A model generated the notes under the pieces. It had not been told where the DNA came from. It ran no database searches and worked only from the letters and a program-made list of their open reading frames with translations. From Stanieria cyanosphaera PCC 7437 (GTDB taxonomy: Bacteria > Cyanobacteriota > Cyanobacteriia > Cyanobacteriales > Xenococcaceae): a stretch of 64,000 nt of DNA. The stretch spans positions 3,182,501 through 3,246,500 of the forward strand of contig NC_019748.1 in assembly GCF_000317575.1 (NCBI RefSeq), written 5' to 3'. The translations under genes were made by a program, and so were the position numbers. Shown here piece by piece: positions 47,197 through 55,982 of the stretch (positions are counted from its first letter, which is position 1; the number at the start of each line of letters is the position of its first letter).

Positions 47197-47856
47197 ATGA
47201 AAGACCAATATAATTCTAATCTGCGTAAAAAAATCAAACTAACTAAACCTGAAGAACTGTATCAAATTAAAGATGAAAAAGGTCAAATTATTGATTATGA
47301 AAAAGCTCATGGGCGATCGCTTTTTAATCACTATCGTCATAATATGACAAATTATGATGAGATACTTGATGGAATTCGTCAAGAACAAGGTTATGTTAGC
47401 GGTAAACAAGAAAAAGAAGCTGTAATTGGTACTGCCGAAAAAATATTAGAACAATATAGAAATGAACACGTCAAGGTTATTCAAGATAGCCAAAAAAAAG
47501 GTACAGTTCTTAAAATGCTACTGACAAAAGCTAAGGTAAGTACAACAACTGCCTTAGCAAATCTTCTCGATCAATGGTCTGATAAAATTAAAGAAATTGG
47601 TAAACTTGAAAATAGTCAACGCTCCCTACAAATTTGGAATGATACTTATCGAGTTCAACGTGAATTAATTAAACAATTGTTGATTAAAGAAGAAGTTTCT
47701 TCAGAATTAGTTAAACAGATCAATGAAATTTATAGTACTCGCTCGGTTAATAAGGCGATAGAAAAAGGCTGTAATCTTTTTAATTTAGAAAAATCAGAAA
47801 TTTTGAAACTTGTTAAATCTGCTATCAGATATGCAAAACTTTCAGAGGAAAATTAG
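47197..47856 (+). CDS. Hypothetical protein, first gene of GIY-YIG cluster
   Basis: 219 residues, Lys/Glu-rich and helical, with no signal peptide or membrane segment. Not recognised. Notable segments are RSLFNHYRHNMTNYDEILDG, EKAVIGTAEKIL-like EAVIGTAEKILEQYRNEH and AKVSTTTALANLLDQW. Two bases separate its stop from the next ATG, indicating an operon. High lysine content differs from the housekeeping neighbours. Confidence 0.65.
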   Translation: MKDQYNSNLRKKIKLTKPEELYQIKDEKGQIIDYEKAHGRSLFNHYRHNMTNYDEILDGIRQEQGYVSGKQEKEAVIGTAEKILEQYRNEHVKVIQDSQKKGTVLKMLLTKAKVSTTTALANLLDQWSDKIKEIGKLENSQRSLQIWNDTYRVQRELIKQLLIKEEVSSELVKQINEIYSTRSVNKAIEKGCNLFNLEKSEILKLVKSAIRYAKLSEEN

Positions 47857-47858
47857 TA

Positions 47859-48188
47859 ATGAAAATGCAAGCTATCAAACAAGAAATTTATGAGATGACT
47901 TGTACAAAGAATACCAAACAATTAAAAAAAGAACATCCTGACCTGACCAAGGACAAAGATTTACGATATAAAATACATTGGCAGCAAATTCTTCAACAAC
48001 TTAAGGTTCTACGAGAACAGAATTTAGAATTATCTTTTACTGATTTAGAAAAGTCTGCAAGAATGCTCAAAAAATCTTTATTTACTGTTGGTAAGATAGC
48101 TGGTTTAGATAACAACAAAATTGAAATTGATTGGCAACGTATTCAACTATCAGCCCAATTTTCAGATATTCATATTGAGGAGTTATAA
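47859..48188 (+). CDS. Hypothetical protein, second gene of GIY-YIG cluster
   Basis: 109 residues, soluble and charged, not recognised. The N-terminal YEMTCTKNTKQLKKEHPDL and a helical middle suggest a DNA- or protein-binding small domain, but nothing definite. It is preceded by an AGAGGA ribosome site. Its last codons carry the GAGGAG that would serve the next gene. Confidence 0.65.
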   Translation: MKMQAIKQEIYEMTCTKNTKQLKKEHPDLTKDKDLRYKIHWQQILQQLKVLREQNLELSFTDLEKSARMLKKSLFTVGKIAGLDNNKIEIDWQRIQLSAQFSDIHIEEL

Positions 48189-48190
48189 TT
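48177..48190 (+). promoter_or_regulatory. Strong ribosome binding site with non-AUG start
   Basis: GAGGAG (48177-48182), TTATA, then ATT (48188). ATA (48191) and ATC (48194) follow in frame. No ATG, GTG or TTG exists in this frame between the upstream TGA (48176-48178) and the GIY motif. Confidence 0.6.
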
Positions 48191-48469
48191 ATAATCCCGA
48201 TTACTCAGATAGAATTACTTCCTCAAGTTAGCGGTATTTACAAAGTGTTAGATGCTAACAAAAAGGTTTTGTATATTGGACAGGCAAAGAATATTTATCA
48301 ACGCTGGCACAAAGGACATCACAAAATTGCTAAAATTATTGCGCTCTGTGGGACAAATGCTTATATTGAATGGGTTGAAATTCCAGAATGGTTATTAAAT
48401 CGTGCTGAAAATGCAGCAATTTGTTTCTATCAACCGACTCTTAATACTAAAACTCCCCCTGTTGTTTAA
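48188..48469 (+). CDS. Single-domain GIY-YIG nuclease, probable non-AUG start
   Basis: 93 residues if begun at ATT 48188. All hallmarks are in place: GIY (16-18, SGIYKV), YIG (29-31, VLYIGQAKN), R39 and H41 (IYQRWHKGHH), the metal-ligand Glu E74 (RAENAAI) and N86 (QPTLN). The only ordinary start, GTG 48245, would delete the GIY strand. Third gene of the operon, touching the stop of the second. A small homing, restriction or repair-type nuclease; partner and target are unknown. Confidence 0.7.
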   Translation: MIIPITQIELLPQVSGIYKVLDANKKVLYIGQAKNIYQRWHKGHHKIAKIIALCGTNAYIEWVEIPEWLLNRAENAAICFYQPTLNTKTPPVV

Positions 48470-48739
48470 ATAGCAAATTTATTTTAGATACTTCATTGAT
48501 CAAAAATAAATCTTGTGGTCAATTTCGTCACCAAATTTTTAAAAACTCCTCACCAAAAAAGCTTAATCCTCGATACATTAAAAGAAAAAACACTACAACC
48601 ATTAACATTCGTAATGTAAGACTTGTGCAGATATATTTCCCATAAAATACTCCCTACGAACAAAGAATTAGGGAAATCGATGAGAAAATAAAAATTCTGC
48701 AATCAAAAAAGATAGGTGTTGAGTTAGGAGAATCACTAA

Positions 48740-51337
48740 ATGTTAGAAGCATATCGCAAACACGCAGCAGAAAGAGAAGCAATGGGGATACCGCCTCTTC
48801 CCCTTAATGCCGAACAAACCTCTCAACTATGCGAACTATTAAAAAATCCGCCAGCAGCAGAAAAAGAAGAACTATTATCATTATTAAAAGATAGAGTTCC
48901 TCCTGGTGTAGATGAAGCTGCTTATGTAAAAGCTGGTTTCTTAACTGCCGTTGCCAAGGGTGAAATTAAATGTCCTCTTATTTCTCCTCAAGGTGCAGTA
49001 GATTTATTAGGCACGATGGTAGGAGGTTATAACGTTCAATCTCTAGTAAGTTTACTCAAATCTAAAGATCCTAGTATTGCTGCTGAAGCTGCTAGTGCGT
49101 TAAGTAAAACCCTATTAGTCTTTGATGCTTTTAATGATGTTTTAGAATTAGCAGATAATAATCCCTATGCTAAACAAGTAATTGATTCTTGGGCAAATGG
49201 TGAATGGTTTATTAATCGTCCTAAATTACCTGAAAGTATTACCGTAACAGTTTTTAAAGTACCAGGAGAAACCAATACTGATGACTTATCACCTGCCCCT
49301 CATGCTACCACTCGCCCTGACATTCCTCTCCATGCCTTGGCAATGTTGGAGTCAAAAATGCCTGATGGTTTAGAAACTATTGCCAAATTGAAAGAAAAAG
49401 GACATCCTGTAGCTTATGTTGGGGATGTAGTGGGAACAGGTTCTTCTCGTAAATCGGCAATTAACTCTGTTTTATGGCATATTGGTCATGATATTCCCTG
49501 TATTCCCAATAAAAAAGCTGGTGGCTATATCTTAGGTGGTAAGATTGCCCCAATCTTTTTTAATACTGCCGAAGACTCTGGGGCATTACCAATCGAATGT
49601 GATGTTTCCCAGATGAATACAGGAGATGTTATTACGATTTACCCTTACAAAGGAGAAATTACTAACGAAAACGGCGATGTTATTTCAACCTTCACTCTCA
49701 AACCCGACACTATTTTAGATGAAGTTCGTGCAGGGGGACGCATTCCCCTATTAATTGGTAGGGCATTAACTGATAAAACTCGCCATGCCTTAAGTTTAGA
49801 ACCTTCTACCTTATTTGTTCGTCCCTCAATGCCCAAAGATACAGGAAAAGGTTTTACTCTCGCCCAGAAAATGGTAGGCAAAGCTTGTGGTTTACCTGGA
49901 GTTCGCCCTGGTACTTCCTGCGAACCCCATATGACTACTGTTGGTTCTCAAGATACCACAGGACCAATGACCAGAGATGAATTAAAAGAATTAGCTTGTC
50001 TTGGTTTTAGTGCAGATTTAACCTTACAAACTTTCTGTCATACGGCAGCTTATCCCAAACCAGTAGACATCAAAACCCATAAAGAATTACCTGATTTTTT
50101 CTCTACTCGTGGTGGGGTTGCCTTACGTCCTGGGGATGGTATCATTCACTCTTGGTTAAATCGAATGTTGTTACCCGATACCGTCGGTACTGGTGGTGAC
50201 TCCCATACTCGTTTTCCCCTTGGTATTTCCTTCCCTGCTGGTTCTGGTTTAGTCGCGTTTGCAGCAGCTTTGGGAGTAATGCCTCTCGATATGCCTGAAT
50301 CTGTGTTAGTTCGTTTCACAGGAGAATTACAACCAGGAGTTACTTTACGGGATATTGTTAATGCTATTCCTTGGGTAGCGATGCAACAAGGTAAACTTAC
50401 CGTTGCCAAAGAAAACAAAATCAATGTTTTCAACGGGCGCGTCATGGAGATGGAAGGTTTACCAGATTTAAAAGTAGAACAAGCTTTTGAACTTACTGAC
50501 GCTACTGCGGAACGTTCTTGTTCTGGAAGTACGATTAAACTGAGTGAGGAAACTGTAGCAGAATATCTGCGTTCTAATATTGCCCTGTTAAAAAACATGG
50601 TAGCAAGAGGCTATCAAGATGCCCGTACCCTGATGCGTCGTGTTGCCAAAATGGAACAATGGTTAGCTAACCCTCAGTTAATGTCTGCCGATGCCGATGC
50701 CGAATATGCAGATATTATCGAAGTTAACCTCAACGAAATTAAAGAACCTATCGTTGCTGCACCCAATGACCCCGATAACGTTAAGTTAATGTCAGAATGT
50801 GCAGGAGATAAGGTAGACGAAGTGTTCATCGGTTCTTGTATGACCAATATTGGACATTATCGCGCTGCTGCAAAAATCTTAGAAGGTGCAGGTACGGTTA
50901 AAGTTCGCCTGTGGATTTGCCCCCCTACTCGTATGGATGAAAAACAACTGCGAGAAGAAGGAGTTTATGGTATCTTTGCTGCTGCTGGCGCACGTACCGA
51001 AATGCCTGGATGTTCCTTATGTATGGGTAATCAAGCGCGTGTAGAAGATAATGCGACAGTCTTCTCTACTTCTACTCGTAACTTCAACAACCGTATGGGT
51101 AAAGGTGCAAGAGTTTACTTAGGTTCGGCAGAATTAGCTGCTGTGTGTGCCTTGTTGGGTAAAATTCCGACAGTGGAAGAATATATGGCAATTGTGAAAG
51201 AAAAAGTCAATCCTTTTGCTAGCGATTTGTATCGTTACCTTAATTTCGACCAAATTACAGGTTTTGAAGATGAAGGTAGGGTAATTCCTTTAGAAGAAAT
51301 GCCTAAGATTGAGGATATTTTAGGAATGCCTGTTTAA
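48740..51337 (+). CDS. acnB: Aconitate hydratase B
   Basis: 865 residues. It isomerises citrate and isocitrate in the TCA cycle. The N-terminal HEAT-like domain (1-160; [20 protein letters not shown]) is specific to AcnB. Then come the swivelling domain ([35 protein letters not shown]) and the catalytic core. [4Fe-4S] ligands are in [11 protein letters not shown] and PGCSLCMGN; the mobile loop holds [17 protein letters not shown] lies before the ATG. Confidence 0.97.
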   Translation: MLEAYRKHAAEREAMGIPPLPLNAEQTSQLCELLKNPPAAEKEELLSLLKDRVPPGVDEAAYVKAGFLTAVAKGEIKCPLISPQGAVDLLGTMVGGYNVQSLVSLLKSKDPSIAAEAASALSKTLLVFDAFNDVLELADNNPYAKQVIDSWANGEWFINRPKLPESITVTVFKVPGETNTDDLSPAPHATTRPDIPLHALAMLESKMPDGLETIAKLKEKGHPVAYVGDVVGTGSSRKSAINSVLWHIGHDIPCIPNKKAGGYILGGKIAPIFFNTAEDSGALPIECDVSQMNTGDVITIYPYKGEITNENGDVISTFTLKPDTILDEVRAGGRIPLLIGRALTDKTRHALSLEPSTLFVRPSMPKDTGKGFTLAQKMVGKACGLPGVRPGTSCEPHMTTVGSQDTTGPMTRDELKELACLGFSADLTLQTFCHTAAYPKPVDIKTHKELPDFFSTRGGVALRPGDGIIHSWLNRMLLPDTVGTGGDSHTRFPLGISFPAGSGLVAFAAALGVMPLDMPESVLVRFTGELQPGVTLRDIVNAIPWVAMQQGKLTVAKENKINVFNGRVMEMEGLPDLKVEQAFELTDATAERSCSGSTIKLSEETVAEYLRSNIALLKNMVARGYQDARTLMRRVAKMEQWLANPQLMSADADAEYADIIEVNLNEIKEPIVAAPNDPDNVKLMSECAGDKVDEVFIGSCMTNIGHYRAAAKILEGAGTVKVRLWICPPTRMDEKQLREEGVYGIFAAAGARTEMPGCSLCMGNQARVEDNATVFSTSTRNFNNRMGKGARVYLGSAELAAVCALLGKIPTVEEYMAIVKEKVNPFASDLYRYLNFDQITGFEDEGRVIPLEEMPKIEDILGMPV

Positions 51338-51350
51338 CCTTTTACCCTAA

Positions 51351-51382
51351 CCCCTTTCCTCGTAGGAGAGGGGGAATTTTTT
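51351..51382 (+). terminator. Intrinsic terminator after acnB
   Basis: CCCCTTTCCT (51351-51360) pairs with AGGAGAGGGG (51364-51373), one G-T wobble, loop CGT, followed by GAATTTTTT. Confidence 0.75.
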
Positions 51383-51405
51383 AAGGAGTTTGCTACGATT
51401 TAAAT

Positions 51406-51654
51406 GTGAAATATCAACTCAAATTTAAACGCCAAGCTATCAAAGATTTACAAGGGTTGTCTTCTGATGTTAAAGAAAGAATATTAGCCACTATTTTGGC
51501 TATGCAAGATGATTTACAAGGGGATATCAAAAAACTCACCAACTTTACTCCAGAATATAGATTAAGAGTTGGAACATATCGAGTTTTATTTAAAATTGAT
51601 GGCGAAACTTTGAGAATTTATCGAATAAAACATAGAAAAGACGCTTACAAATAA
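51406..51654 (+). CDS. RelE/ParE-family toxin
   Basis: 82 residues. Fold and motif order of RelE/ParE mRNA-interferase or gyrase toxins: MKYQLKFKRQAIKDLQGLSS, IKKLTNFTPEYRLRVGTYRV and LFKIDGETLRIYRIKHRKDAY. The start is GTG 51406 (an ATG two bases earlier is out of frame and stops at once). It is encoded before its antitoxin, the reverse of the usual order. Confidence 0.88.
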   Translation: MKYQLKFKRQAIKDLQGLSSDVKERILATILAMQDDLQGDIKKLTNFTPEYRLRVGTYRVLFKIDGETLRIYRIKHRKDAYK

Positions 51655-51673
51655 TCAAAATAACGTAAATAAA

Positions 51674-51874
51674 ATGATTGAATTACATCCCGAATTTATA
51701 ACTAAAAATGGTAAAAAAGAATTTGCTGTACTTCCCTATGATGAATTTTTGAAGTTACAAGAAATCCTAGAAGATTTAGAAGATTTAAGAGACTTAAGAT
51801 TAGCTGAAGACGAAGACAGAGACAGTCCTGATTATTCCTTAGAAGAAGTAAAAGTAATGTTGGACATCTCTTAA
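51674..51874 (+). CDS. Antitoxin of the RelE pair
   Basis: 66 residues. The N-terminus (FITKNGKKEFAVLPYDEFLK) resembles Phd/RelB-type antitoxins that accompany RelE in cyanobacteria. The C-terminal half is very acidic (LEDLEDLRDLRLAEDEDRDS), fitting toxin binding. It starts 19 bp after the toxin stop, so it forms an operon. Confidence 0.8.
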   Translation: MIELHPEFITKNGKKEFAVLPYDEFLKLQEILEDLEDLRDLRLAEDEDRDSPDYSLEEVKVMLDIS

Positions 51875-51906
51875 TTTGGTCAAATAATATAATTTTTGCA
51901 AAAAAA

Positions 51907-52113
51907 ATGTTAAATAATGAACAATTATCTGACACCCCAGGAATTAAAATACCAATTAAATTAAATATTTTTATAGATAATATTTTTGGATATACAAATT
52001 ATAATGACAGAGAAAAGAAAATAGTACAAACAATTGTTGATAAATTTCAATCTTCAATAAACCGAGACATAAAAATAAAACAATCAAATTTAAATGAACT
52101 ATCAAGACATTAA
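51907..52113 (+). CDS. Possible small protein
   Basis: A 68-codon frame opening MLNNEQLSDTPGIKIPIKLN. Hydrophilic and AT-rich, no family recognised. A minus-strand frame overlaps it. Kept only because it follows the toxin-antitoxin pair closely on the same strand. Confidence 0.3.
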   Translation: MLNNEQLSDTPGIKIPIKLNIFIDNIFGYTNYNDREKKIVQTIVDKFQSSINRDIKIKQSNLNELSRH

Positions 52114-52226
52114 TAGTTTTTTTAAAAAAAATATCAATTTGCAATCGTTTGAGCAAAAATTTCTAAAAAGTTTACAGTAACGCTATATATAGCTTGTTAT
52201 AAGTGCTTTAGGTTCAATTTTGTAAT

Positions 52227-53705
52227 CTATTCAACATATTTTTCGTACTTTTTATAAACATTCAATCCTGGAATTTCTTGAGTAAATTCTGGAGGTATTC
52301 TGTATTGCTCGGCAGTATATTCTTCTCGAATTAATTTGAGGGCATGATAAGGTTTTTGCCATTGTTTTAAAATTTTAATCAATTCTTTAAATTTTGTATA
52401 AGCATCTTGGTAACGATTAATTAAACCAATATATTGTAAAAGCGGAACATAATCTTCTGGGGCTTGATTTTCACCATAAATTCCAATAATAGGAGCTAAT
52501 TTTTCAAAGACTTGATAATTCTCGATTACAAGTATCACTAATTTTTTCGGAGCTAATAAATCATATCCTTGCAATTGATTAACAAGCTCGGCAATAGTTT
52601 TGAGAATAGTAAAGTCAGCTAATTGATATTGTTTAAATAAAGCAAAAAGTTTTAGTCCAAACTCATGTTCAGAAATAATATTTACTTCTTTAAGATAGGA
52701 TTGTAAAGCATCTCTTCCTTCTTCGGTATTCAGTAGAGGAATAATTTCTGCAAGTTTCTTTAGAGGAATAATTTCTGCAAGTTTCTTTTTAACCTTATCT
52801 CTAAACTTATCTTTGTCTGGTTCTTCACCAATAGTATCTAGAACAAATTGATAAAATTCTTGTTGTTTAGTACTGCGATAACGCAATTCTGTTTGTTCAA
52901 CTCTAAGAAAACTATTTTTAGTTGCGATCGCAACTCTTAACAGTTCAACACTATGATGTAATTGTTGTTCTTCTTTAGTTCCTTTTTCTCCTGCTTTTTT
53001 GAATTTCAGAAACAGTAAAAATTCTTCACTACCAAATTTTTCACTATCAACTCTTTCTGCTTTTCGAGCTAAAGATAATAATTCTTTAAAAGAGCGATCG
53101 TGTAAGAAAACTGTTCCTTCAGGAACTTTAGGATTCCCAAATTTATCTTGAAACTCTTCAATAATATTTTGATTGATATTTTTGAATAAAGAAATTAAGG
53201 AATAGATAAAAGGAGAGCTAATTAATAAAAAAATACCAACTAACAATGGAATAGGGGTATTAACAGTTCTGTTTTTATCAGTTAGATCGAGATATATACC
53301 CTGAGATTGTAAAAAAGCTGTAGTCTGTTCTAAATCTTCTGGAGTTGTTTGAACAATATCATCTTCAGATATTAATTGGCGACGAGTAGCAATTAGATTG
53401 GTTTGCTCTGTGTCTTTTTCTATTAATCCTTGGTAACGATTTTGAATATTTTGATTGAGTGGTAAGGTATGGTTTTTTTTCTGAGAGTTTAATTGAGATT
53501 GTTCATCTTTTGATGTGTCTAAAGAAAATTCATGAAACTGATTAGGAAAATTAGCCAATAAATAGATTCCTAATTTTTGAGTTAAATCAGCATACTTACC
53601 TAAAAATAAGGAGGCAGCTTGAGCTTGATTAGTTTCAATGACACCTAAACTTAAGATAGAAAGAGTTGTAGCTATAGTAGTTCTTTTTAGTGATTTGGAA
53701 ATCAT
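52227..53705 (-). CDS. Hypothetical signal-peptide protein with one membrane helix
   Basis: 492 residues. Signal peptide at 1-31 (TTIATTLSILSLGVIETNQA, cleavage after AQA). A low-complexity region follows, then a membrane helix near 153-175 (PIPLLVGIFLLISSPFIYSL), then a long charged helical domain (180-492). The domain contains an exact 9-codon tandem duplication, KKLAEIIPL twice, near residues 306-323. The topology suggests an exported N-terminus and a cytoplasmic C-terminus. Family not recognised. Confidence 0.75.
   Translation of the reverse strand: MISKSLKRTTIATTLSILSLGVIETNQAQAASLFLGKYADLTQKLGIYLLANFPNQFHEFSLDTSKDEQSQLNSQKKNHTLPLNQNIQNRYQGLIEKDTEQTNLIATRRQLISEDDIVQTTPEDLEQTTAFLQSQGIYLDLTDKNRTVNTPIPLLVGIFLLISSPFIYSLISLFKNINQNIIEEFQDKFGNPKVPEGTVFLHDRSFKELLSLARKAERVDSEKFGSEEFLLFLKFKKAGEKGTKEEQQLHHSVELLRVAIATKNSFLRVEQTELRYRSTKQQEFYQFVLDTIGEEPDKDKFRDKVKKKLAEIIPLKKLAEIIPLLNTEEGRDALQSYLKEVNIISEHEFGLKLFALFKQYQLADFTILKTIAELVNQLQGYDLLAPKKLVILVIENYQVFEKLAPIIGIYGENQAPEDYVPLLQYIGLINRYQDAYTKFKELIKILKQWQKPYHALKLIREEYTAEQYRIPPEFTQEIPGLNVYKKYEKYVE
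52735..52788 (-). repeat. 27-bp exact tandem duplication within a coding region
   Basis: The two 27-bp units 52735-52761 and 52762-52788 are identical and keep the reading frame, duplicating nine codons. Confidence 0.9.
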
Positions 53706-54126
53706 CTCAATAAATCAATCAATATATAAATTTTTGAATACTTGAAGTTAAGTGATAGAGTGATTTGCAATTGAGTTAAGCAAATCTGATATCTTACTGA
53801 TTATCAATCAAGACTTAATCAATAACTTCTAGACCTAAAGTACCCAGGTACAATTTGTAAATCACTAATTTAGATAAAGTTTTTTTAACAACAACAGAAG
53901 ATTAAGCTGTTTTTCATTTAATACACTGCTTTAGAAAAGACATTTCAGTTATCAATTATCAATGATTGTCTGTTCGTTGTTCCCTATTTGCAAGTCAGAA
54001 TGAAAATAGTTGTTTTCTGTTCAATGATTGTTCAGTTTGAAGAAAATCACATATGCAATGTTTTAGAACTACTTATGCTCTAACCTAACTAATGAATTAT
54101 TTAAATCAAAAAGGGAAATTGTTTCA
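53706..54126. other. Intergenic region, divergent promoters
   Basis: 421 bp without a supported gene. AT-rich, with scattered short repeats of TCAATGATTGT (53960 and 54023 areas). It must hold promoters for the membrane protein gene and the M15-like gene. Confidence 0.45.
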
Positions 54127-54708
54127 ATGATTCAAGATAATCAAGCTATAAACGTAGGAAAATATTTAACCTTGGCAGACTTTTGTACCTGTAGTCAAAC
54201 TTATCAAAGATATCAAGACAAAATCGTTCCTATTCCTCAAAATCCTGACAGTATTAAAGCTATTTGTGATCTAAATAAATTTATTATCGATCCAGTGATT
54301 GATTATTTTGGCAAAGCAAGATTTGAATTAACGTATGGCTTTTGTTCTGCTGATTTAAAAAAGTATCTTAATCAAAAAGACTCCAATACAGGAATTAAAA
54401 ATGGACGGATCGATCCGAGTCGCGATCAACACATGGCTCATGAATTAAATACTAAAGGTAAATATTATTGTGATAGATTAGGGGCTGCTTGCGATTTTAT
54501 GATTATTGATTTACCTAGTGATGAGTTGGTCGAATGGATACTTCAAACAAAACTTCCTTTTGATTCGCTTTATTTTTATGGCAAAGCAAGATCAATTCAT
54601 ATTAGTTATGGTTCACAGCAGAAACGCGATATTTGGACATTTACTTGTTTAGGAGTACCAACAAAAAAAGGTCTTACAGGATGGATAAAATTAGCTCAAA
54701 AAATTTAA
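54127..54708 (+). CDS. Peptidase M15-like protein
   Basis: 193 residues. Candidate zinc ligands are H102 or H105 (DQHMAHE), D123 (LGAACDFMI) and H158 (SIHISYG). The order and the GxAxDF and IHxSYG patterns resemble the M15A peptidases (PF08291-type D,D-peptidases). The extended spacing between the first His and Asp is unusual. No signal peptide, so it could be phage-derived or act in the cytoplasm. Its last nine codons lie in a 136-bp direct repeat. Confidence 0.6.
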   Translation: MIQDNQAINVGKYLTLADFCTCSQTYQRYQDKIVPIPQNPDSIKAICDLNKFIIDPVIDYFGKARFELTYGFCSADLKKYLNQKDSNTGIKNGRIDPSRDQHMAHELNTKGKYYCDRLGAACDFMIIDLPSDELVEWILQTKLPFDSLYFYGKARSIHISYGSQQKRDIWTFTCLGVPTKKGLTGWIKLAQKI

Positions 54709-54818
54709 CGATAATTGCTTGTCATGGTTTGACTTGACATGGTATTATCTAAATAATGGAAAAGCTGTGGCAATCGAGCCTGTTGCTTAAAATAAGTTTT
54801 GTGGTAATTAGCAACAAC
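54683..54818 (+). repeat. 136-bp direct repeat, copy 1
   Basis: It begins in the last codons of the M15-like gene and runs 110 bp past its stop. It matches 55072-55207 with four mismatches. Contains TTGACATGG and a GTTGC...GCAAC inverted pair. Confidence 0.85.
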
Positions 54819-55488
54819 TTTTCAAGGCAAAATTAAACATAAAATATAAAACTCTTATTTCTCTCCTCTGCACCTAAAACTCCTTTCAGCTTACTCTGCG
54901 ATCGCTTTAACTAAAAATCACCACGTCTTGATTGATTGTTACTCCCAAACAACACAACTAATGTAAGGCAGTAAAAATAGCCACAGTTCAAAGCAAATTA
55001 ACCCTGTCCTGAATTCTAAAACCTTCGTTTGATTTAAAACTCAACCTTAAGAAACAGATGAATTGAGCGTTGGATAAAATTAGCTCAAAAATTTTAACGA
55101 TAATTGCTTGTCATAGTTTGACTTGACATGGTATTATCTAGATAATGGAAAAGCTGTGGCAATCGAGCCTGTTGCTTAAAATAAGTGTTGTGGTAATTAG
55201 CAACAACCTTAATGAGCTTCTTTCTAGAATTAGTGAGACCGCATCTTAAGAGAAACTACCACGTCATCAAATCAACAATTGAATATTATGGATGATGAGG
55301 AGACTCGGAGAAATTCGATCTAAAAAGTTTTAATATTAATTTTTAAAAGTAAGTAGAGACTTAAATAAGTAGCTCATTAACAATGTTAGTTAAATTTTTT
55401 TGGGAAAAATTTGGAAATTGCTCTGGCTAAATTGCCACCAAAACACAACAATTTTGCTTAGAACTACAAAATTATCAAATTTAATGCT
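54819..55488. other. Intergenic region with repeat copy 2
   Basis: No gene supported. Unique sequence 54819-55071 (one HIP1 site), then repeat copy 2, then AT-rich sequence to 55488. Confidence 0.45.
55072..55207 (+). repeat. 136-bp direct repeat, copy 2
   Basis: Second copy, 389 bp downstream. The coding part is out of context here, because no upstream peptidase sequence precedes it. Confidence 0.85.
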
Positions 55489-55701
55489 TTATTTAATTCC
55501 TTTGTTTTCTAAGATATTTTTTAATAACGAATAAGCTTCTTGATATTTATAATGTCTCGGTTTACCTTCAATAACAATTTGATATTCATTTTTATATTGA
55601 CCATGACCATGACCAGAAATCAAATGTTGATCAAATGCTTCTTCTGCTAATTGACGCACTTGTTCTTTTAATTCATCATTTGGTTCGGTTTCTGTAATCA
55701 T
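55489..55701 (-). CDS. Small hypothetical protein
   Basis: 70 residues, soluble, opening MITETEPNDELKEQVRQLAE. It has a His/Gly stretch (SGHGHGQYKNEYQIVIEGKP) and a helical C-terminus. Not recognised. AT-rich flanks; no operon partner. Confidence 0.5.
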   Translation of the reverse strand: MITETEPNDELKEQVRQLAEEAFDQHLISGHGHGQYKNEYQIVIEGKPRHYKYQEAYSLLKNILENKGIK

Positions 55702-55982
55702 TGTTTTTGTGTGTATATTTATATGTATTTGTTAGGCAAATTTTAATTTTGTTGTCGAAAAAGCGTCATCTACCAAAAGCAATAATCATTTATAAAATAA
55801 TCTAAGTTATTTGATAGAAAAAGTACAGTTAACTATTTGTTAATAGTTGATAATTCGTCGTTAACCAATCTATATCAACTACTAAAAAAAGCCTTCAATC
55901 TTAAAAATTCATAACTAAGGGCAGAGGAATAAATACAAAAAAACTGATAGTCTCTGTAGAGGAGATATTAGAGAATCCAACA

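Noticed and set aside
51971-52156. 61-codon minus-strand frame
   Set aside because: Overlaps another weak small frame; low-complexity hydrophobic translation of AT-rich DNA.
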